From assembly GCA_023256215.1 (NCBI GenBank), contig JAGDXB010000137.1, positions 7,123 through 60,039 of the forward strand: 52,917 nucleotides of DNA, given 5' to 3'. The notes beneath the pieces are model-generated. The model was given only the letters and a program-made list of their open reading frames with translations. It searched no databases and had not been told where the DNA came from. A program made the translations under genes and the position numbers. Shown here one piece after another: positions 16,689 to 27,500 of this stretch (positions within the stretch are counted from its first letter, which is position 1; every line of letters begins with the position of its first letter). This stretch comes from Vulcanisaeta sp. GTDB taxonomy: Archaea; Thermoproteota; Thermoprotei; Thermoproteales; Thermocladiaceae.

Positions 16689-17933
16689 CTATTCTCCGAA
16701 CTTCTCGAGAGTACCTAGGTAATTCGCTATAATATTCATAACGTCAGTACCCCTAATCCTAGTCCAAAAGCCTTTAATGCAATCTTTCTCACTAAACCTG
16801 GTCACATCATCCCTCATAACATCCGGGCCCCATGCCATAAATGGGACAGGATCACCCGTATGTTCCTTAACCACTATCGGTGTTGCATGGTCACAGGTTA
16901 TGAATATGTAAGTATCGCTGGGCGCCTCTTCGAGAAACCTCCTTAGTCCAGCATCGACTTTCTCTATAATCATGGCCTTACCCTTAGCGTCACCATCATG
17001 TGACATGGAGTCGGTTGGCTTAACATGTAGAAATACAAAATCATGATCCTTTAAGGCCCTTGCAGCAGCTTGGAATGCGGCTGTGAAGTCATCATCCTTA
17101 GAGCCTATGTAATTATCAACATGTATCGGCTCCATGCCTAGTGCTACGCCAATGCCCCTTATCAACGCAACGCCAGCGATAATGGCAGGCTTAATCTTAT
17201 ACTTGGAACTTATTGGCTCAAAGTTCCTAAGTGAACCGGCACCCCTGAGTAATACCATATTTATTGGTTCCTTACCCTCCCTCCTTCTTACGTCATTAAA
17301 CTTAGCCTTACTTAGCCTTTCATAAACAAGCTTTGTAAATTCATTTATGTAGTCGGCCGTGATCTTGGCATCCGCACTCAAAGCCTTAGCTTCAGCAACC
17401 CTAACGCCGACCATGTGAGGATCAGTATCACTAACATGTGGAGAGACCGAGCCCCTTAGTACTAACACGCCCCTATGCTCAACGGTTTGTTTATAAACGG
17501 CGTCAATACCATACTTAGTCCTTAGGGTCGGTATGACCTCATTGTTTATTATGCTTTCAATCTCCCTAACCTCGTCAGTACTAATATACCTACCACCCCT
17601 CCTATCAATAACAACCAAATCACTATTCACACTGGCCACATTAGTCCTAAAGGCAACATCGCTGGGATTAAGCGTTAAACCAGCACCTAGGGCCTCAAAG
17701 GGACCTCTACCAGGATAGTACTTATACGGGTCATAACCAAATATAGCTAAATGAGCTACATCACTGCCAGGCCTAATCCCTGGCGATATAACATCCATAA
17801 GACCACAGGAACCTTCAGAAACCAGCCTATCAATGGTGGGTTTAATCGCGAATTCCAACGGAGTCTTCCCACCAAACTCCTTAACGGGCCTATCGGCACA
17901 ACCATCGAGTATGACTAACAACGCCCTCGGCAT
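16689..17933 (-). CDS. apgM: Archaeal 2,3-bisphosphoglycerate-independent phosphoglycerate mutase
   Basis: 414 aa, usual ApgM length. Alkaline-phosphatase-superfamily metal-binding motif LVILDGCADRP at the N terminus, the active-site region GLMDVISPGIRPGSDVAHLAIFGYDP (about 42-68), YYPGRGPFEALGAG, and the C-terminal metal-binding blocks MSHDGD and FITCDHATP. It interconverts 3- and 2-phosphoglycerate in lower glycolysis. A TATA element (17953-17965) ends 26 nt before the ATG, pointing to a leaderless transcript. CutA is encoded 44 nt upstream on the same strand. Confidence 0.95.
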   Translation of the reverse strand: MPRALLVILDGCADRPVKEFGGKTPLEFAIKPTIDRLVSEGSCGLMDVISPGIRPGSDVAHLAIFGYDPYKYYPGRGPFEALGAGLTLNPSDVAFRTNVASVNSDLVVIDRRGGRYISTDEVREIESIINNEVIPTLRTKYGIDAVYKQTVEHRGVLVLRGSVSPHVSDTDPHMVGVRVAEAKALSADAKITADYINEFTKLVYERLSKAKFNDVRRREGKEPINMVLLRGAGSLRNFEPISSKYKIKPAIIAGVALIRGIGVALGMEPIHVDNYIGSKDDDFTAAFQAAARALKDHDFVFLHVKPTDSMSHDGDAKGKAMIIEKVDAGLRRFLEEAPSDTYIFITCDHATPIVVKEHTGDPVPFMAWGPDVMRDDVTRFSEKDCIKGFWTRIRGTDVMNIIANYLGTLEKFGE

Positions 17934-17977
17934 AGGTGTATGACTAATTATTGAATTTAAAAGGTATTTGCTAATGA

Positions 17978-18325
17978 CTATTTCGAGCCAACAACGCCAT
18001 CAATCCACTTAAGATATTCATCAAATCCGCCGATAATTGGCAAGGCAATGATTTCAGGGACCCTGTACGGATGTCTCCCCCTTATGAAATTTATAAGGTC
18101 ATTAAGTCTATCCCTCCTTGATTTTATAATTAACAATGCCTCATTATCCTCCTCAACCTTCCCCTCCCAATAGTATATGCTCCTCAACCCATCAACGACA
18201 TTAACACAAGCGGCCAGCCTACCATTGACTAAAGCTTTCGCCATCTCAATACCAACATCCCTACTTGGCACGGTTACGAAGACCACGATGTAATCATTAC
18301 CGTTATTCATCATAAACATATACAT
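17978..18325 (-). CDS. cutA: CutA1 divalent-cation tolerance protein
   Basis: 115 aa with the family pattern: VTVPSRDVGIEMAKALVNGRLAACVNVVDGLRSIYYWEGK, EALLIIKS and HPYRVPEIIALP. CutA1 forms very stable trimers; its biochemical function is unresolved despite the copper-tolerance name. The start may be Met at 18325 or one of the next Mets (18313, 18310). Same strand as apgM, 44 nt upstream. Confidence 0.93.
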   Translation of the reverse strand: MYMFMMNNGNDYIVVFVTVPSRDVGIEMAKALVNGRLAACVNVVDGLRSIYYWEGKVEEDNEALLIIKSRRDRLNDLINFIRGRHPYRVPEIIALPIIGGFDEYLKWIDGVVGSK

Positions 18326-18413
18326 CAGGTAATGTAATTAAGCATTATTGTTAAATCACTAGGCCTAATCAATGGCAATACATTTAATTACTCTGGATTA
18401 ATCTTGGCGAACG

Positions 18414-19361
18414 ATGGAATACATAAGTCTTGGAAAATCTGGAATAAAAATATCGAGGATAGGATTAGGTGCCTGGCAATTCGGTGGTGATGCCTGGGGC
18501 CCGTACGAGTACAGTACGGCTAAGGCCGTGATAGCCAAGGCGCACGAATTGGGCATTAACTTCATAGATACGGCAGCTGTCTACGGTAGAGGGCGTAGTG
18601 AGGAATTCGTGGGTAGGGCAATTAAGGAACTAGGTATTAGGGACCATGTTGTTATTGCCACAAAGATACCCGGCGATTGGCATAGGTATGATGACGTACT
18701 TAGGGCGGCAAAACGAAGTAAGGAGAGGCTTGGTATTGACGTCATTGACCTCCTACAGCTGCATTGGCCAGCGTGTTGGCATAACGTTCCAATTTGCGAA
18801 ACAATGAGAGCTATGGAGAAGTTGGTTGAAGATGGCATAATTAGGTATATCGGTGTTAGTAATTACCCATTGCAATTGCTTGAGGCTGCTCGTTCATGCC
18901 TTAAGAAAAACGATATTGTTAGTTCCCAGAATAGGTATAATCTAATAGAGAGGGAGGTTGAGAAGGAGTTGCTACCTTACCTGCAGCGTGAGGGCATGGT
19001 ATTAATAGCGTGGAGTCCATTGGCGAAGGGTGCGGTTACGGGCAAATACACCCCTGAGAATAGGCCTAGGGGTGATCTACGTGAGAACGATCCACTATTT
19101 CATCCCGACAATCTACGGGAGATTACTACGAAGCTGGTACCTATCGTTAAGGAATTATCCATTAAATACGGCAAGACCCCCACGCAAATAGCGCTTAATT
19201 GGTTGGTCATGCATAATAATGTGGTGCCTATACCAGGTGCCAAGAGTCCTGAGCAGGTTGTTGAGAATGCAGGTGCTGTTGGCTGGAGGTTGAGCGATGA
19301 GGACTTTAGGAAACTTGAATCAGCCAGCAATTCTTTAGTTATAACGTATGTCACTTGGTAG
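18414..19361 (+). CDS. Aldo/keto reductase
   Basis: 315 aa TIM-barrel oxidoreductase. Catalytic tetrad visible: Asp52 (FIDTAAVYG), Tyr57, Lys84 (IATKIP) and His117 (LLQLHWP). NADP(H) is bound by the C-terminal part (PIPGAKSPEQVVENAGAVGW). It reduces an aldehyde or ketone; the physiological substrate cannot be inferred from this sequence. A TATA-like element at 18380-18389 lies 26 nt from the ATG. It stands alone, 52 nt upstream of thiE on the same strand. Confidence 0.93.
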   Translation: MEYISLGKSGIKISRIGLGAWQFGGDAWGPYEYSTAKAVIAKAHELGINFIDTAAVYGRGRSEEFVGRAIKELGIRDHVVIATKIPGDWHRYDDVLRAAKRSKERLGIDVIDLLQLHWPACWHNVPICETMRAMEKLVEDGIIRYIGVSNYPLQLLEAARSCLKKNDIVSSQNRYNLIEREVEKELLPYLQREGMVLIAWSPLAKGAVTGKYTPENRPRGDLRENDPLFHPDNLREITTKLVPIVKELSIKYGKTPTQIALNWLVMHNNVVPIPGAKSPEQVVENAGAVGWRLSDEDFRKLESASNSLVITYVTW

Positions 19362-19412
19362 CAATTATCAGTAAAATTGGTTTATTAGGGGTTATGTGGA
19401 GGTTGGCTCTGT

Positions 19413-20030
19413 ATGAAACTGCCTAGGGGTATTTACGGTATAACTGATACTAGCTATACTATTAAGGATCATGTGGAGGCGGCCAGGGCATTTCTCGAGG
19501 GTGGTGTTAGGATTGTTCAGTATAGGCGTAAGGAGGGCAGTATTAGGGTTATGCTTGAGGAGGCTAAGGCAATTAGGAGGCTTTGTAATGAGTATGGCGC
19601 AGTATTCATAGTAGATGATAGGGTTGATATAGCGGTATTGAGTGATGCTGACGGTGTTCATGTCGGCCTTGATGATGCGCCCGTTGATGAACTTAGGAGG
19701 AGGTTTGGAGGTTTAATAATTGGTGCTAGCGCCAGTACAGTTGATGAGGCGTTACAGGGACAGAGGGCTGGTGCTAATTATATCGGTGCTGGCTCGGTAT
19801 TTCCAAGCCCCACAAGGCCTGATTACAGGGTTACCGGGCTTGATGGTTTAAGGAAGATAGTGAACTCGGTCAATATCCCTGTATACGCTATAGGTGGTAT
19901 AACGCTTGAGAGTATACCTGCCATTAAGGCCACAGGCGCCTGGGGTGCCGCAGTTATTTCCGGAATACTCGCTGCCAAGGACCCTATTAAGATGGCTAAG
20001 GCCTTCGTTGAGGCTTGGGAGAGGGCTTAG
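19413..20030 (+). CDS. thiE: Thiamine-phosphate synthase
   Basis: 205 aa. ThiE features: YRRKEGS (pyrophosphate-binding Arg/Lys), FIVDDRVDIAVLSDADGVHVGLDD, GASASTVDEA, GAGSVFPSPTRPD (a ThiE-type loop) and IGGITLESIP with the C-terminal AVISGI phosphate loop. It joins HMP-PP and THZ-P to give thiamine monophosphate. Here it is a free-standing domain; no other thiamine gene is adjacent, although an ECF transporter that could carry a vitamin lies elsewhere in the window. Confidence 0.92.
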   Translation: MKLPRGIYGITDTSYTIKDHVEAARAFLEGGVRIVQYRRKEGSIRVMLEEAKAIRRLCNEYGAVFIVDDRVDIAVLSDADGVHVGLDDAPVDELRRRFGGLIIGASASTVDEALQGQRAGANYIGAGSVFPSPTRPDYRVTGLDGLRKIVNSVNIPVYAIGGITLESIPAIKATGAWGAAVISGILAAKDPIKMAKAFVEAWERA

Positions 20031-20130
20031 TTCTTTCTATCCAAGTAGAGTTTCAAAAATCTATGCTTGTGCTTCTCTAGGGATTAATAAGGATAAAGTT
20101 TAATAATAAGCGATATTTGTCAAATAAATC

Positions 20131-20784
20131 GTGGCAACTACTACATCTGAAATGAGTAAGAAGGAGGTTGCCAGGCACTATGTTAACGCTATAGTTAAGC
20201 TTGTGGTGTACATAGTGGTTTACGTTGTTGTGGCTGCCATAGTTCATTGGATCATAACTTCACTGCTTCCGATGTTTCATGTGAGTATTAAGGGCTATGA
20301 GGGTTATGTCAATGTGCTCCTTGCACTTGCCTTTGGCTATCTAATTGTGTCGGCCTTTGCTGATGTTATTTATTGGGCTATGAGGTTTAGGTATGATCAC
20401 CCAACTGCTAGGGCCATGAGGAACGTATTCCTCTTAATAGGTATTGGCGCACTAGTTGCGGCAATTGCTGGAGCTATTGGTGGTGGAGTCGCTGGTGTGG
20501 CTGTTGGTGGTTTTCTCGGCATAGTAATAGGCTTTGCTGTTCAGCAGGTCCTTGGACAGGCCGTGGCTGGTCTCTTTCTATTATTGGCGAGACCGTTTAA
20601 GATACATGACCATGTGAATCTGCTTGGTGAAGATGGTATTGTGAATGACGTCGCGATATTATTTACTGAGGTGATTAAGGGTGATGGTAGTAAGGTCTTG
20701 ATTCCTAACAACTCAATAATTGGTAATAAGATATATATCCTGCCTAAGGCACAGCCGCAGCAACAGCAGCAACAACAGAAATAG
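20131..20784 (+). CDS. MscS-family small-conductance channel with polyglutamine tail
   Basis: 217 aa: three or four membrane segments (about 18-45, 55-82, 97-125), the Gly/Ala-rich pore helix (GGGVAGVAVGGFLGIVIGFAVQQVLGQAVAGLF) and the start of the beta domain (LLGEDGIVNDVAILFTEVIKGDGSKVLIPNNSIIGNKI), which are MscS hallmarks. The large C-terminal cage domain is missing; instead the protein ends with QPQQQQQQQK. It should open under hypo-osmotic membrane tension. GTG start; TATA at 20096-20105. The glutamine tail is encoded by CAG/CAA repeats and may vary in length. Confidence 0.85.
   Translation: MATTTSEMSKKEVARHYVNAIVKLVVYIVVYVVVAAIVHWIITSLLPMFHVSIKGYEGYVNVLLALAFGYLIVSAFADVIYWAMRFRYDHPTARAMRNVFLLIGIGALVAAIAGAIGGGVAGVAVGGFLGIVIGFAVQQVLGQAVAGLFLLLARPFKIHDHVNLLGEDGIVNDVAILFTEVIKGDGSKVLIPNNSIIGNKIYILPKAQPQQQQQQQK
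20752..20778 (+). repeat. CAG/CAA glutamine-codon run
   Basis: A short run of alternating CAG and CAA codons encodes eight Gln (one Pro interrupting early) at the end of the MscS gene. Mixed codons make it less slippage-prone than a pure repeat. Confidence 0.6.
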
Positions 20785-20838
20785 GTGCATATACGATAAA
20801 TAAAATAGTTTATTAAATGGTTCTTTTCTTTCCTTTTC

Positions 20839-22056
20839 GTGCCCTTGCAAAGCCATGTTCAGGTTGGTATTGTTGGTAAGCCTAACGTTGGTAAGTCCAC
20901 GTTCTTCGCAGCGGCGACCATGATTGATGTTAAGATCGCGCCTTACCCATTCACAACTATCGAGCCTAATGTGGGTATTGGTTATGTTAGGATACCATGT
21001 GTTTGTAGGGATTTGGGTGTTAAGGATAACCCTAGGAACTCGATTTGTATAGAGGGTAATAGGTTCATACCTGTTGAGCTGATTGATGTTGCTGGTTTGG
21101 TACCTGGTGCGTGGCAGGGTAGGGGTTTGGGCAATCAATTCCTTGATCACCTTAGGAGGGCTCCGGTGCTCATTCACGTTGTTGATATGGCTGGCGCTAC
21201 AGATGAAGAGGGTAGGCTCGTTAAGCCTGGCTCTCATGATCCGTTGGTTGATATTGAGTTTCTTAGTAATGAGGTCACCATGTGGATGGTCCAGATGCTT
21301 AGTAAGGATTGGGATAAGCTTGTTAGGCTTGTGGATTACGCGAAGAAACCACTGCTGGAGGTCCTCTATGATAGATTCAGTGGATTAGGCATTACGCAGG
21401 CGCAGATAAGCGATGCCTTGGTAAAGATGGATCTCGATAAAAAGCCACTTAGCAGGTGGAGTGATGATGATATTAAGGGCTTCGTGTCATTACTAAGGGA
21501 GTTGAGTAAGCCCATGGTTATTGCTGCTAATAAGATGGACATTCCCGAGGCTGAGGATAATTATAGGAGGATTATTAAGAACGTCGGTAATAAATACAGG
21601 ATAATTCCAGTGAGTGCTGATTATGAATTAGCATTAAGGAGGGCAGCGAAAGCTAATCTTATCAAGTATATACCCGGTGATGATGATTTTCAAATAGTGT
21701 CAACCAACTTGACGAAGGCTCAAAGGGATGCCCTTGAGAAAATTAGGGACTTCATGCACAAGTGGGGCGGCACCGGCGTGATTAGGGCTTTGAATACGGC
21801 TGTTTTCGAGGTTTTAGGTATGATAGCCGTATATCCAGTCGCTGATGAGAAGAAGCTCACGGATACTGAAGGTAATGTATTGCCTGATGTGTTACTATTA
21901 CCTAGGGATGCCACGGTACTTGATCTTGCCAAGGCTATACACAGTGAAATTGCTGAGAAGGCTGTTACGGGTGTTGATGCTATTACGGGTAAGAGACTTG
22001 GTGTTAATTCGAAACTCTGGCATAGGGCAGTTGTGAGGGTTTACATATCGAAGTGA
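20839..22056 (+). CDS. ychF: Obg/YchF (OLA1)-type translation-associated GTPase/ATPase
   Basis: 405 aa. P-loop GKPNVGKSTFFAAAT near residue 12, FTTIEPN switch I, DVAGLVPGA (G3), NKMD (G4), and a C-terminal TGS domain (about 325-405). The family links nucleotide hydrolysis to ribosomes. GTG start supported by a TATA element at 20808-20817, 26 nt upstream. Its stop is one base from the convergent argS stop. Confidence 0.93.
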   Translation: MPLQSHVQVGIVGKPNVGKSTFFAAATMIDVKIAPYPFTTIEPNVGIGYVRIPCVCRDLGVKDNPRNSICIEGNRFIPVELIDVAGLVPGAWQGRGLGNQFLDHLRRAPVLIHVVDMAGATDEEGRLVKPGSHDPLVDIEFLSNEVTMWMVQMLSKDWDKLVRLVDYAKKPLLEVLYDRFSGLGITQAQISDALVKMDLDKKPLSRWSDDDIKGFVSLLRELSKPMVIAANKMDIPEAEDNYRRIIKNVGNKYRIIPVSADYELALRRAAKANLIKYIPGDDDFQIVSTNLTKAQRDALEKIRDFMHKWGGTGVIRALNTAVFEVLGMIAVYPVADEKKLTDTEGNVLPDVLLLPRDATVLDLAKAIHSEIAEKAVTGVDAITGKRLGVNSKLWHRAVVRVYISK

Positions 22057-22057
22057 C

Positions 22058-23995
22058 TTACATTCTTCTTAGTCTCGGTATTCCAAGTATATTCATGGCA
22101 TTACCAAGCACGGTTTTCACGGCATTTACCAAGTTTATTCTAAACTCCCTAACACCTGGCTCTGCATTTAGTACTGGGTATTTCTCATAATAGCTATTGA
22201 ATAATAAGGATAGCTTATTTATGTAATCGATAATGTATTCAAGTCTCAATTCCTGAGCTGCCTTAGCAATTATTTCTGGGTATTCACCAAGCATTAGTAT
22301 TAACTCCCTCTCTTCATTCGCAATATTGCTCGGTATCTGAGCCTTAGGTATCTCAGTAACCTTATCCAATATCCCGTTTGTTCTAACGTACGTGTATTGA
22401 ATGAATGGCCCACTGTTCTGCCTTAGATTTAGTACTTTGTCCCATGAAAATGTCAATGGTTTATTGGGACTTACTGATAGGAACGAGTACCTAATGGCAC
22501 CAACAGCAACCGCCTCAGCAACTTTATCCGCCTCTTCAGGGCTAAACCTGCTCCTTACTATATCCATTACCCTGGACTTTGCTTCATTAAGCAGGTCGTC
22601 CAATGATACGTAAACTCCCTTTCTACCGCTCATCTTCATGCCTGCCAGGTTAACCATCTCGTAAGAATAATGAATAAGTCTCCTAGCCAGTTCTTGATAG
22701 CCCATGGCATATAGCGCTAACCTAAGCTGCGCCTGAGGATGAGCCTGCTCAGAGCCTATGACCCTTATCAACTTATCGAATTTAAAATTATCCCAATACC
22801 AAAGGGCGTAGGCTATATCCCTGGTTAGGTAGAGGCTTGTGCCATCACTCCTGAGCAGCGTGGCCTTTGGAATGTATTTAGGCAGTTTTAATTCATCCCA
22901 TAATTTCAAATCTTGAACATACTTATCAGCTCTAAACACCAAGGCCCCATTATCCCTCTCAACATATTGCTGCGCTTTTCTTGATAGTTCATTAATGACC
23001 CTAAATACACCACCATTATCAACAGCAACCTCACTCTCAAAATCCCATGAATCAAAGGATATACCTAACCTATCCAGAGTAACCCTAAACCCCCTAAGCA
23101 CCAGGTCTATAGCTTCCCTAATCACCTTCCTAACATATTCATCACCCTCCTCATAATTCCTTGACCATTGCTTAACCATTAGTGGCAAATCCTCAAACCT
23201 ACCTAAACCCTTGAGCAAAACCTCAGTAAGTTCCTTATCCTTCTCCATGAAATTATTGATTACCGAAACCCACTCATCCCTCTCACTAATCAGCTTATTC
23301 GCTTCATCATACTTACCCTCATTACTCAACTGCTCAATCTGCTTGCTTAACCTCTTGATCTCACTTACAGCATAAGTTACCGAATACACGATACCGATGA
23401 CCTCGTCGGGCTTTACACCCTCGTTAACCCTCTTAACCACAGTATCCTTAGCCACATAATACCCAATACCAACATACGGCATTTGATCCCCGCAGTCATT
23501 TACATAGAAATGAACCCTAACAGAGGCACCGCAAAAACGGAGAAGCCTGGCCAGGGAGTCACCAAGTACGGCATTTCTACCATGGCCGATATGCATAGGC
23601 TTAGCTGGGTTTGCGCTTGTATGTTCAATTATGTAATTACCTACAGGGCACTTTTCACTGATGCCGTACTTCTCACCAAGAGAATTAATTATACGTAACA
23701 CTATATTTGTATACTCCGCAATATTTACACTAATATTTAGATAGCCATTAATTAAGGATACATTATCTATCAACTTAAGTTTAGGCAATATTTTATCTTT
23801 AATTATATTGCCTATATCTCCGTACTCCCTAATGATACTATGCATGGGGAGGGCTATGTAGCCGTATTGTGACGGCGCCCTAATTACGTTATTTACATAC
23901 GCAGTCACATCCTTATTTATTTCTGCACTAAGTAATTCGAGGAGTTTACGAACATCCTTAATTAACTCATCGTATGGGCTATTCATTATGAACAT
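22058..23995 (-). CDS. argS: Arginyl-tRNA synthetase
   Basis: 645 aa class I synthetase. The HIGH box reads HIGHGRNAVLGDS (about residue 136), preceded by TSANPAKPM as in ArgS; the KMSK box reads KMSGRKG. The N-terminal Add-1 domain that recognises the D-loop (about 1-110) and the C-terminal alpha-helical anticodon-binding DALR domain are present. It charges tRNA-Arg. Length and motifs look complete. Divergent from rpoH, with a shared about 120-nt promoter region. Confidence 0.95.
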   Translation of the reverse strand: MFIMNSPYDELIKDVRKLLELLSAEINKDVTAYVNNVIRAPSQYGYIALPMHSIIREYGDIGNIIKDKILPKLKLIDNVSLINGYLNISVNIAEYTNIVLRIINSLGEKYGISEKCPVGNYIIEHTSANPAKPMHIGHGRNAVLGDSLARLLRFCGASVRVHFYVNDCGDQMPYVGIGYYVAKDTVVKRVNEGVKPDEVIGIVYSVTYAVSEIKRLSKQIEQLSNEGKYDEANKLISERDEWVSVINNFMEKDKELTEVLLKGLGRFEDLPLMVKQWSRNYEEGDEYVRKVIREAIDLVLRGFRVTLDRLGISFDSWDFESEVAVDNGGVFRVINELSRKAQQYVERDNGALVFRADKYVQDLKLWDELKLPKYIPKATLLRSDGTSLYLTRDIAYALWYWDNFKFDKLIRVIGSEQAHPQAQLRLALYAMGYQELARRLIHYSYEMVNLAGMKMSGRKGVYVSLDDLLNEAKSRVMDIVRSRFSPEEADKVAEAVAVGAIRYSFLSVSPNKPLTFSWDKVLNLRQNSGPFIQYTYVRTNGILDKVTEIPKAQIPSNIANEERELILMLGEYPEIIAKAAQELRLEYIIDYINKLSLLFNSYYEKYPVLNAEPGVREFRINLVNAVKTVLGNAMNILGIPRLRRM

Positions 23996-24087
23996 ATTTA
24001 TAGCCTAAGAGCCTTATTAAATATTTAATATTGTTACTTTTTGTTGTTATTATACGCGGTACTAATAACGATACACAACTGCTAAGG

Positions 24088-24097
24088 CTTATATACC
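24088..24097 (+). promoter_or_regulatory. TATA element for rpoH
   Basis: CTTATATACC with its centre 25-26 nt upstream of the GTG start at 24117; supports a leaderless rpoH mRNA. Confidence 0.6.
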
Positions 24098-24116
24098 TTT
24101 ATAGAACACGTGTGCT

Positions 24117-24386
24117 GTGAGCTCAAAGAGGAGGCGTAAATCTGAAGAGAGGTTTAAGAGGATTCTTGAGCATGAATACATGCCCAAGGCCGAGATTGTG
24201 CCTAAGGAGGAGGTTAAGGAAATACTCAAGCAGCTGAATGCTAAGGTATTTCAGCTTCCATGGATTAGGGCTAGCGATCCTCTTGTTAGGGCTATTGGGG
24301 CTAGGCCCGGTAATGTCATTAGGATTATTAGGAAGTCCGATACGGCCGGCGAGTTTGTTACGTACAGATTCGTTGTGCCTGGCTAA
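24117..24386 (+). CDS. rpoH: DNA-directed RNA polymerase subunit Rpo5 (H)
   Basis: 89 aa, GTG start. Equivalent to the C-terminal domain of Rpb5: HEYMPKAEIVPKEEVKEIL, then LPWIRASDPLVRAIGARPGNVIRIIRKSDTAGEFVTYRFVV. A short basic N-terminal tail (SSKRRRKSEERF) precedes it. First gene of the archaeal RNAP operon; rpoB follows after 119 nt with its own TATA element. Confidence 0.95.
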   Translation: MSSKRRRKSEERFKRILEHEYMPKAEIVPKEEVKEILKQLNAKVFQLPWIRASDPLVRAIGARPGNVIRIIRKSDTAGEFVTYRFVVPG

Positions 24387-24470
24387 ATACACAAAATAAT
24401 TTAAACCAGTTCTTCCTTAGGTTATGAAGAATCATGAGTATTAAACATACGGGAATATATTCTGGAAAGA

Positions 24471-24480
24471 GTTTAAATAT
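24471..24480 (+). promoter_or_regulatory. TATA element for rpoB
   Basis: GTTTAAATAT, centre about 26 nt before 24501, predicts a nearly leaderless start at the ATG 24506 rather than the TTG at 24500. Confidence 0.55.
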
Positions 24481-24505
24481 TGACCTACGCATGGGGTGAT
24501 TGGCC

Positions 24506-27500
24506 ATGTCGGTAGACAATCCTAATGCTGAACATAATGTGTCATTGGATTCCATACCAATACCAGTGCTTAGGTCCAAGAGGGCCTATGGCGAATTTCC
24601 AACATCTGATGATAGATGGTCATTGGTAAGCGCCTTTATTAGGGAGGGTGGCTTAGTTAGGCATCAGCTTGATTCCTTCAATGATTTTGTTGAGAGAAAA
24701 CTTCAGGAAATAATAAATGAGAATAATATCATTGAGACTGAGGTTAAGGGCCTCTACATAAAGCTTGAGAAAATAGAGGTCGGTAGGCCAAGGGTTAGGG
24801 AGGCTGATGCTAGTGAACACTTGCTTTATCCAATGGAGGCTAGGCTCAGGAACCTAACCTATGCAGCACCGCTTTACCTAACAATGGTTCTCTACGTCAA
24901 TGATGAGGAAGTTGATAGGCAGAAGGTTTACATTGGTGATCTACCAATAATGGTAAGGTCAAAATTCTGTAATTTGTATGGGCTTAAGCGGCAAGAGTTG
25001 ATCAGTAAGCTCGAGGATCCGGATGATCCAGGTGGTTACTTCATCATTAATGGTAGTGAGAGGGTTATTGTTTCCCAGGAGGATTTAGCTCCGAATAAGC
25101 CGTTCTATGATAAGGGTGATAAGGCAAGTATTACGCATGTGGCTAAGGTAATATCAATTGGCGCTGGTTATAAGACTACGGTTACAGTCGAGAGACACAA
25201 GGACGGTATTATTTACGTAACGTTCCCAGCCATAGCAACTAGGATTCCATTCCCAATAGTAATGAGGGCTTTAGGTCTCGAGACCGATGAAGATATAGTG
25301 CTTGCGGTTAGTGATGATCCTGATATACAGAATGAGTTATTACCGTCGCTACAATTCTCAATGCAGCTCGCGAACACTGTTGATGATGCATTGGACTTCA
25401 TAGGTAGTAAGGTTGCCATTGGTCAGCCCAGGGAGGTTAGGATTGAGAGAGCGAAGCAGGTGCTTGATAGGTATTTCCTACCTCACCTAGGCACTACCGA
25501 GGATGCCAGGTTGAAGAAGGCATTGATGGTCGGCCAAATGGTTAAGGGAGTAATTGAGATGTACCTTGGTCGTAGACAGCCAGATGATAAGGACCACATC
25601 GCCAACAAGAGGGTTAGGCTTGTTGGAGATTTGATGGCTCAATTATTTAGAGCTGTCTTTAGGCAGGTAGTCCAGGATATTAGGCAGCAGCTTGAGAGAC
25701 ATTATTCGAGAGGTAAGGTACCAAGCCTAGTTACCTTGGTTAGAGCCGACATAATAACCGAGAGAATACGGCATGCCTTAGCCACCGGTAATTGGATAGG
25801 TGGTAGGACAGGAGTTTCACAAATGCTTGACAGGACTAACCTATTATCTACATTAAGCCATCTAAGGAGGGTTGTATCAAACCTTAGTAGGACACAGCCT
25901 CACTTCGAGGCTAGGGATCTACATCCTACCCAGTGGGGTAGGCTTTGTGCCATTGAAACGCCGGAGGGCCAGAATTGTGGCTTAGTGAAGAACCTGGCGT
26001 TACTTTCTACGATTACTGTCGGTGTTGATGAAAACGATGTTGAGAAAATGCTCAATGACCTTGGTGTGATCCCAATATTGAAGGCTAGGAAGGAGGGTAT
26101 TAAGGGTACTGAGGTTTATCTCAATGGTAGACTTATTGGTATACACACAGACCCTGAGAAGTTAGTGCAAACCATAAGGGAGATGAGGAGGAGGGGCCAA
26201 ATAAGTCATGAGATTAACGTAGCAAGGATACGTAATGATTACCTTGATGAGGTTAGGGTCAATTGCGATGGCGGTAGACTTAGAAGGCCTTTATTAATAA
26301 TTGAAAATGGAAAGCCAAGATTAAAACCCGAACATGTAGAGAAATTAAGGAGGGGCGAGTGGTCTTGGTCGGATTTAGTTAATAATGGAATCGTGGAGTA
26401 TTTGGACGGTGATGAGGAGGAGAACGCCTTAGTAGCAATAAATCCAGATAATGATATGGGTAAGTACACGCACATGGAGATAATACCATCAGTCATGTTA
26501 GGCGCTGTTGCGTCAATAATACCATATGCAGAGCATAATCAATCTCCAAGAAACATCTATGAAGCAGCAATGGCTAAACAAAGTCTTGGATTTCCGGCAG
26601 CCAACTATAGATTTAGAATGGATAGTAGGGGCCACATTCTCATCTATCCTGAAAAGCCATTGGTAATAACTAGAGGATTAGAGCTTAATGGTTATTTGAG
26701 GAGACCGGCAGGTCAAAATGCCGTTGTCGCACTATTAACGTATACTGGCTATAACATGGAGGATGCGGTCATACTAAACAAGTCAGCCATTGAGAGGGGT
26801 ATGTATAGGAGTGTGTTCTTTAGGACCTATGAGACGGAGCAGATGAGGTATCCAGGTGGTGAGGAGGATAGGATAGAGATACCGTCTGCCGAGGTTAGGG
26901 GTTATAAGGGTCCTGAGGCCTATGCCCATCTTGATGAGGATGGTATTGTATCGCCAGAGGTCTTTGTGTCTGGTGGTGAGGTGCTTATTGGTAAGACGTC
27001 ACCGCCAAGGTTCTATGGCGTTTATACAGAGACCGTAGTATCGAGTGCCAGGAGGGACTCATCAATAACCGTTAGGCGTGGTGAGAAGGGTATTGTTGAT
27101 AATGTAGTCGTAACGGAAACAAATGAGGGGTACAAGCTGGTTAAGGTGAAGGTTAGGGAGTTGAGGATCCCCGAGCTTGGCGATAAGTTTGCCAGTAGGC
27201 ATGGTCAGAAGGGTGTCATGGGTATGATGATACCAATGCAGGATATGCCATTTACTGAGGACGGTATTACCCCAGATATAATAGTTAATCCGCATGCATT
27301 GCCAAGTAGAATGACTGTTGGGCAGCTACTTGAGTCAATGGCCGGTAAGGTCGCGGCACTTAGGGGCATCATGGTTGATGCGACGCCGTTTGAGGGCGTG
27401 ACCGAGGAAGAGCTTAGGGACTTGCTCGTTAGGTCTGGCTTTAGGTGGGATGGTAAGGAGGTCATGTATAGTGGGTTGACTGGTAGGAAGCTTGAGGCAG

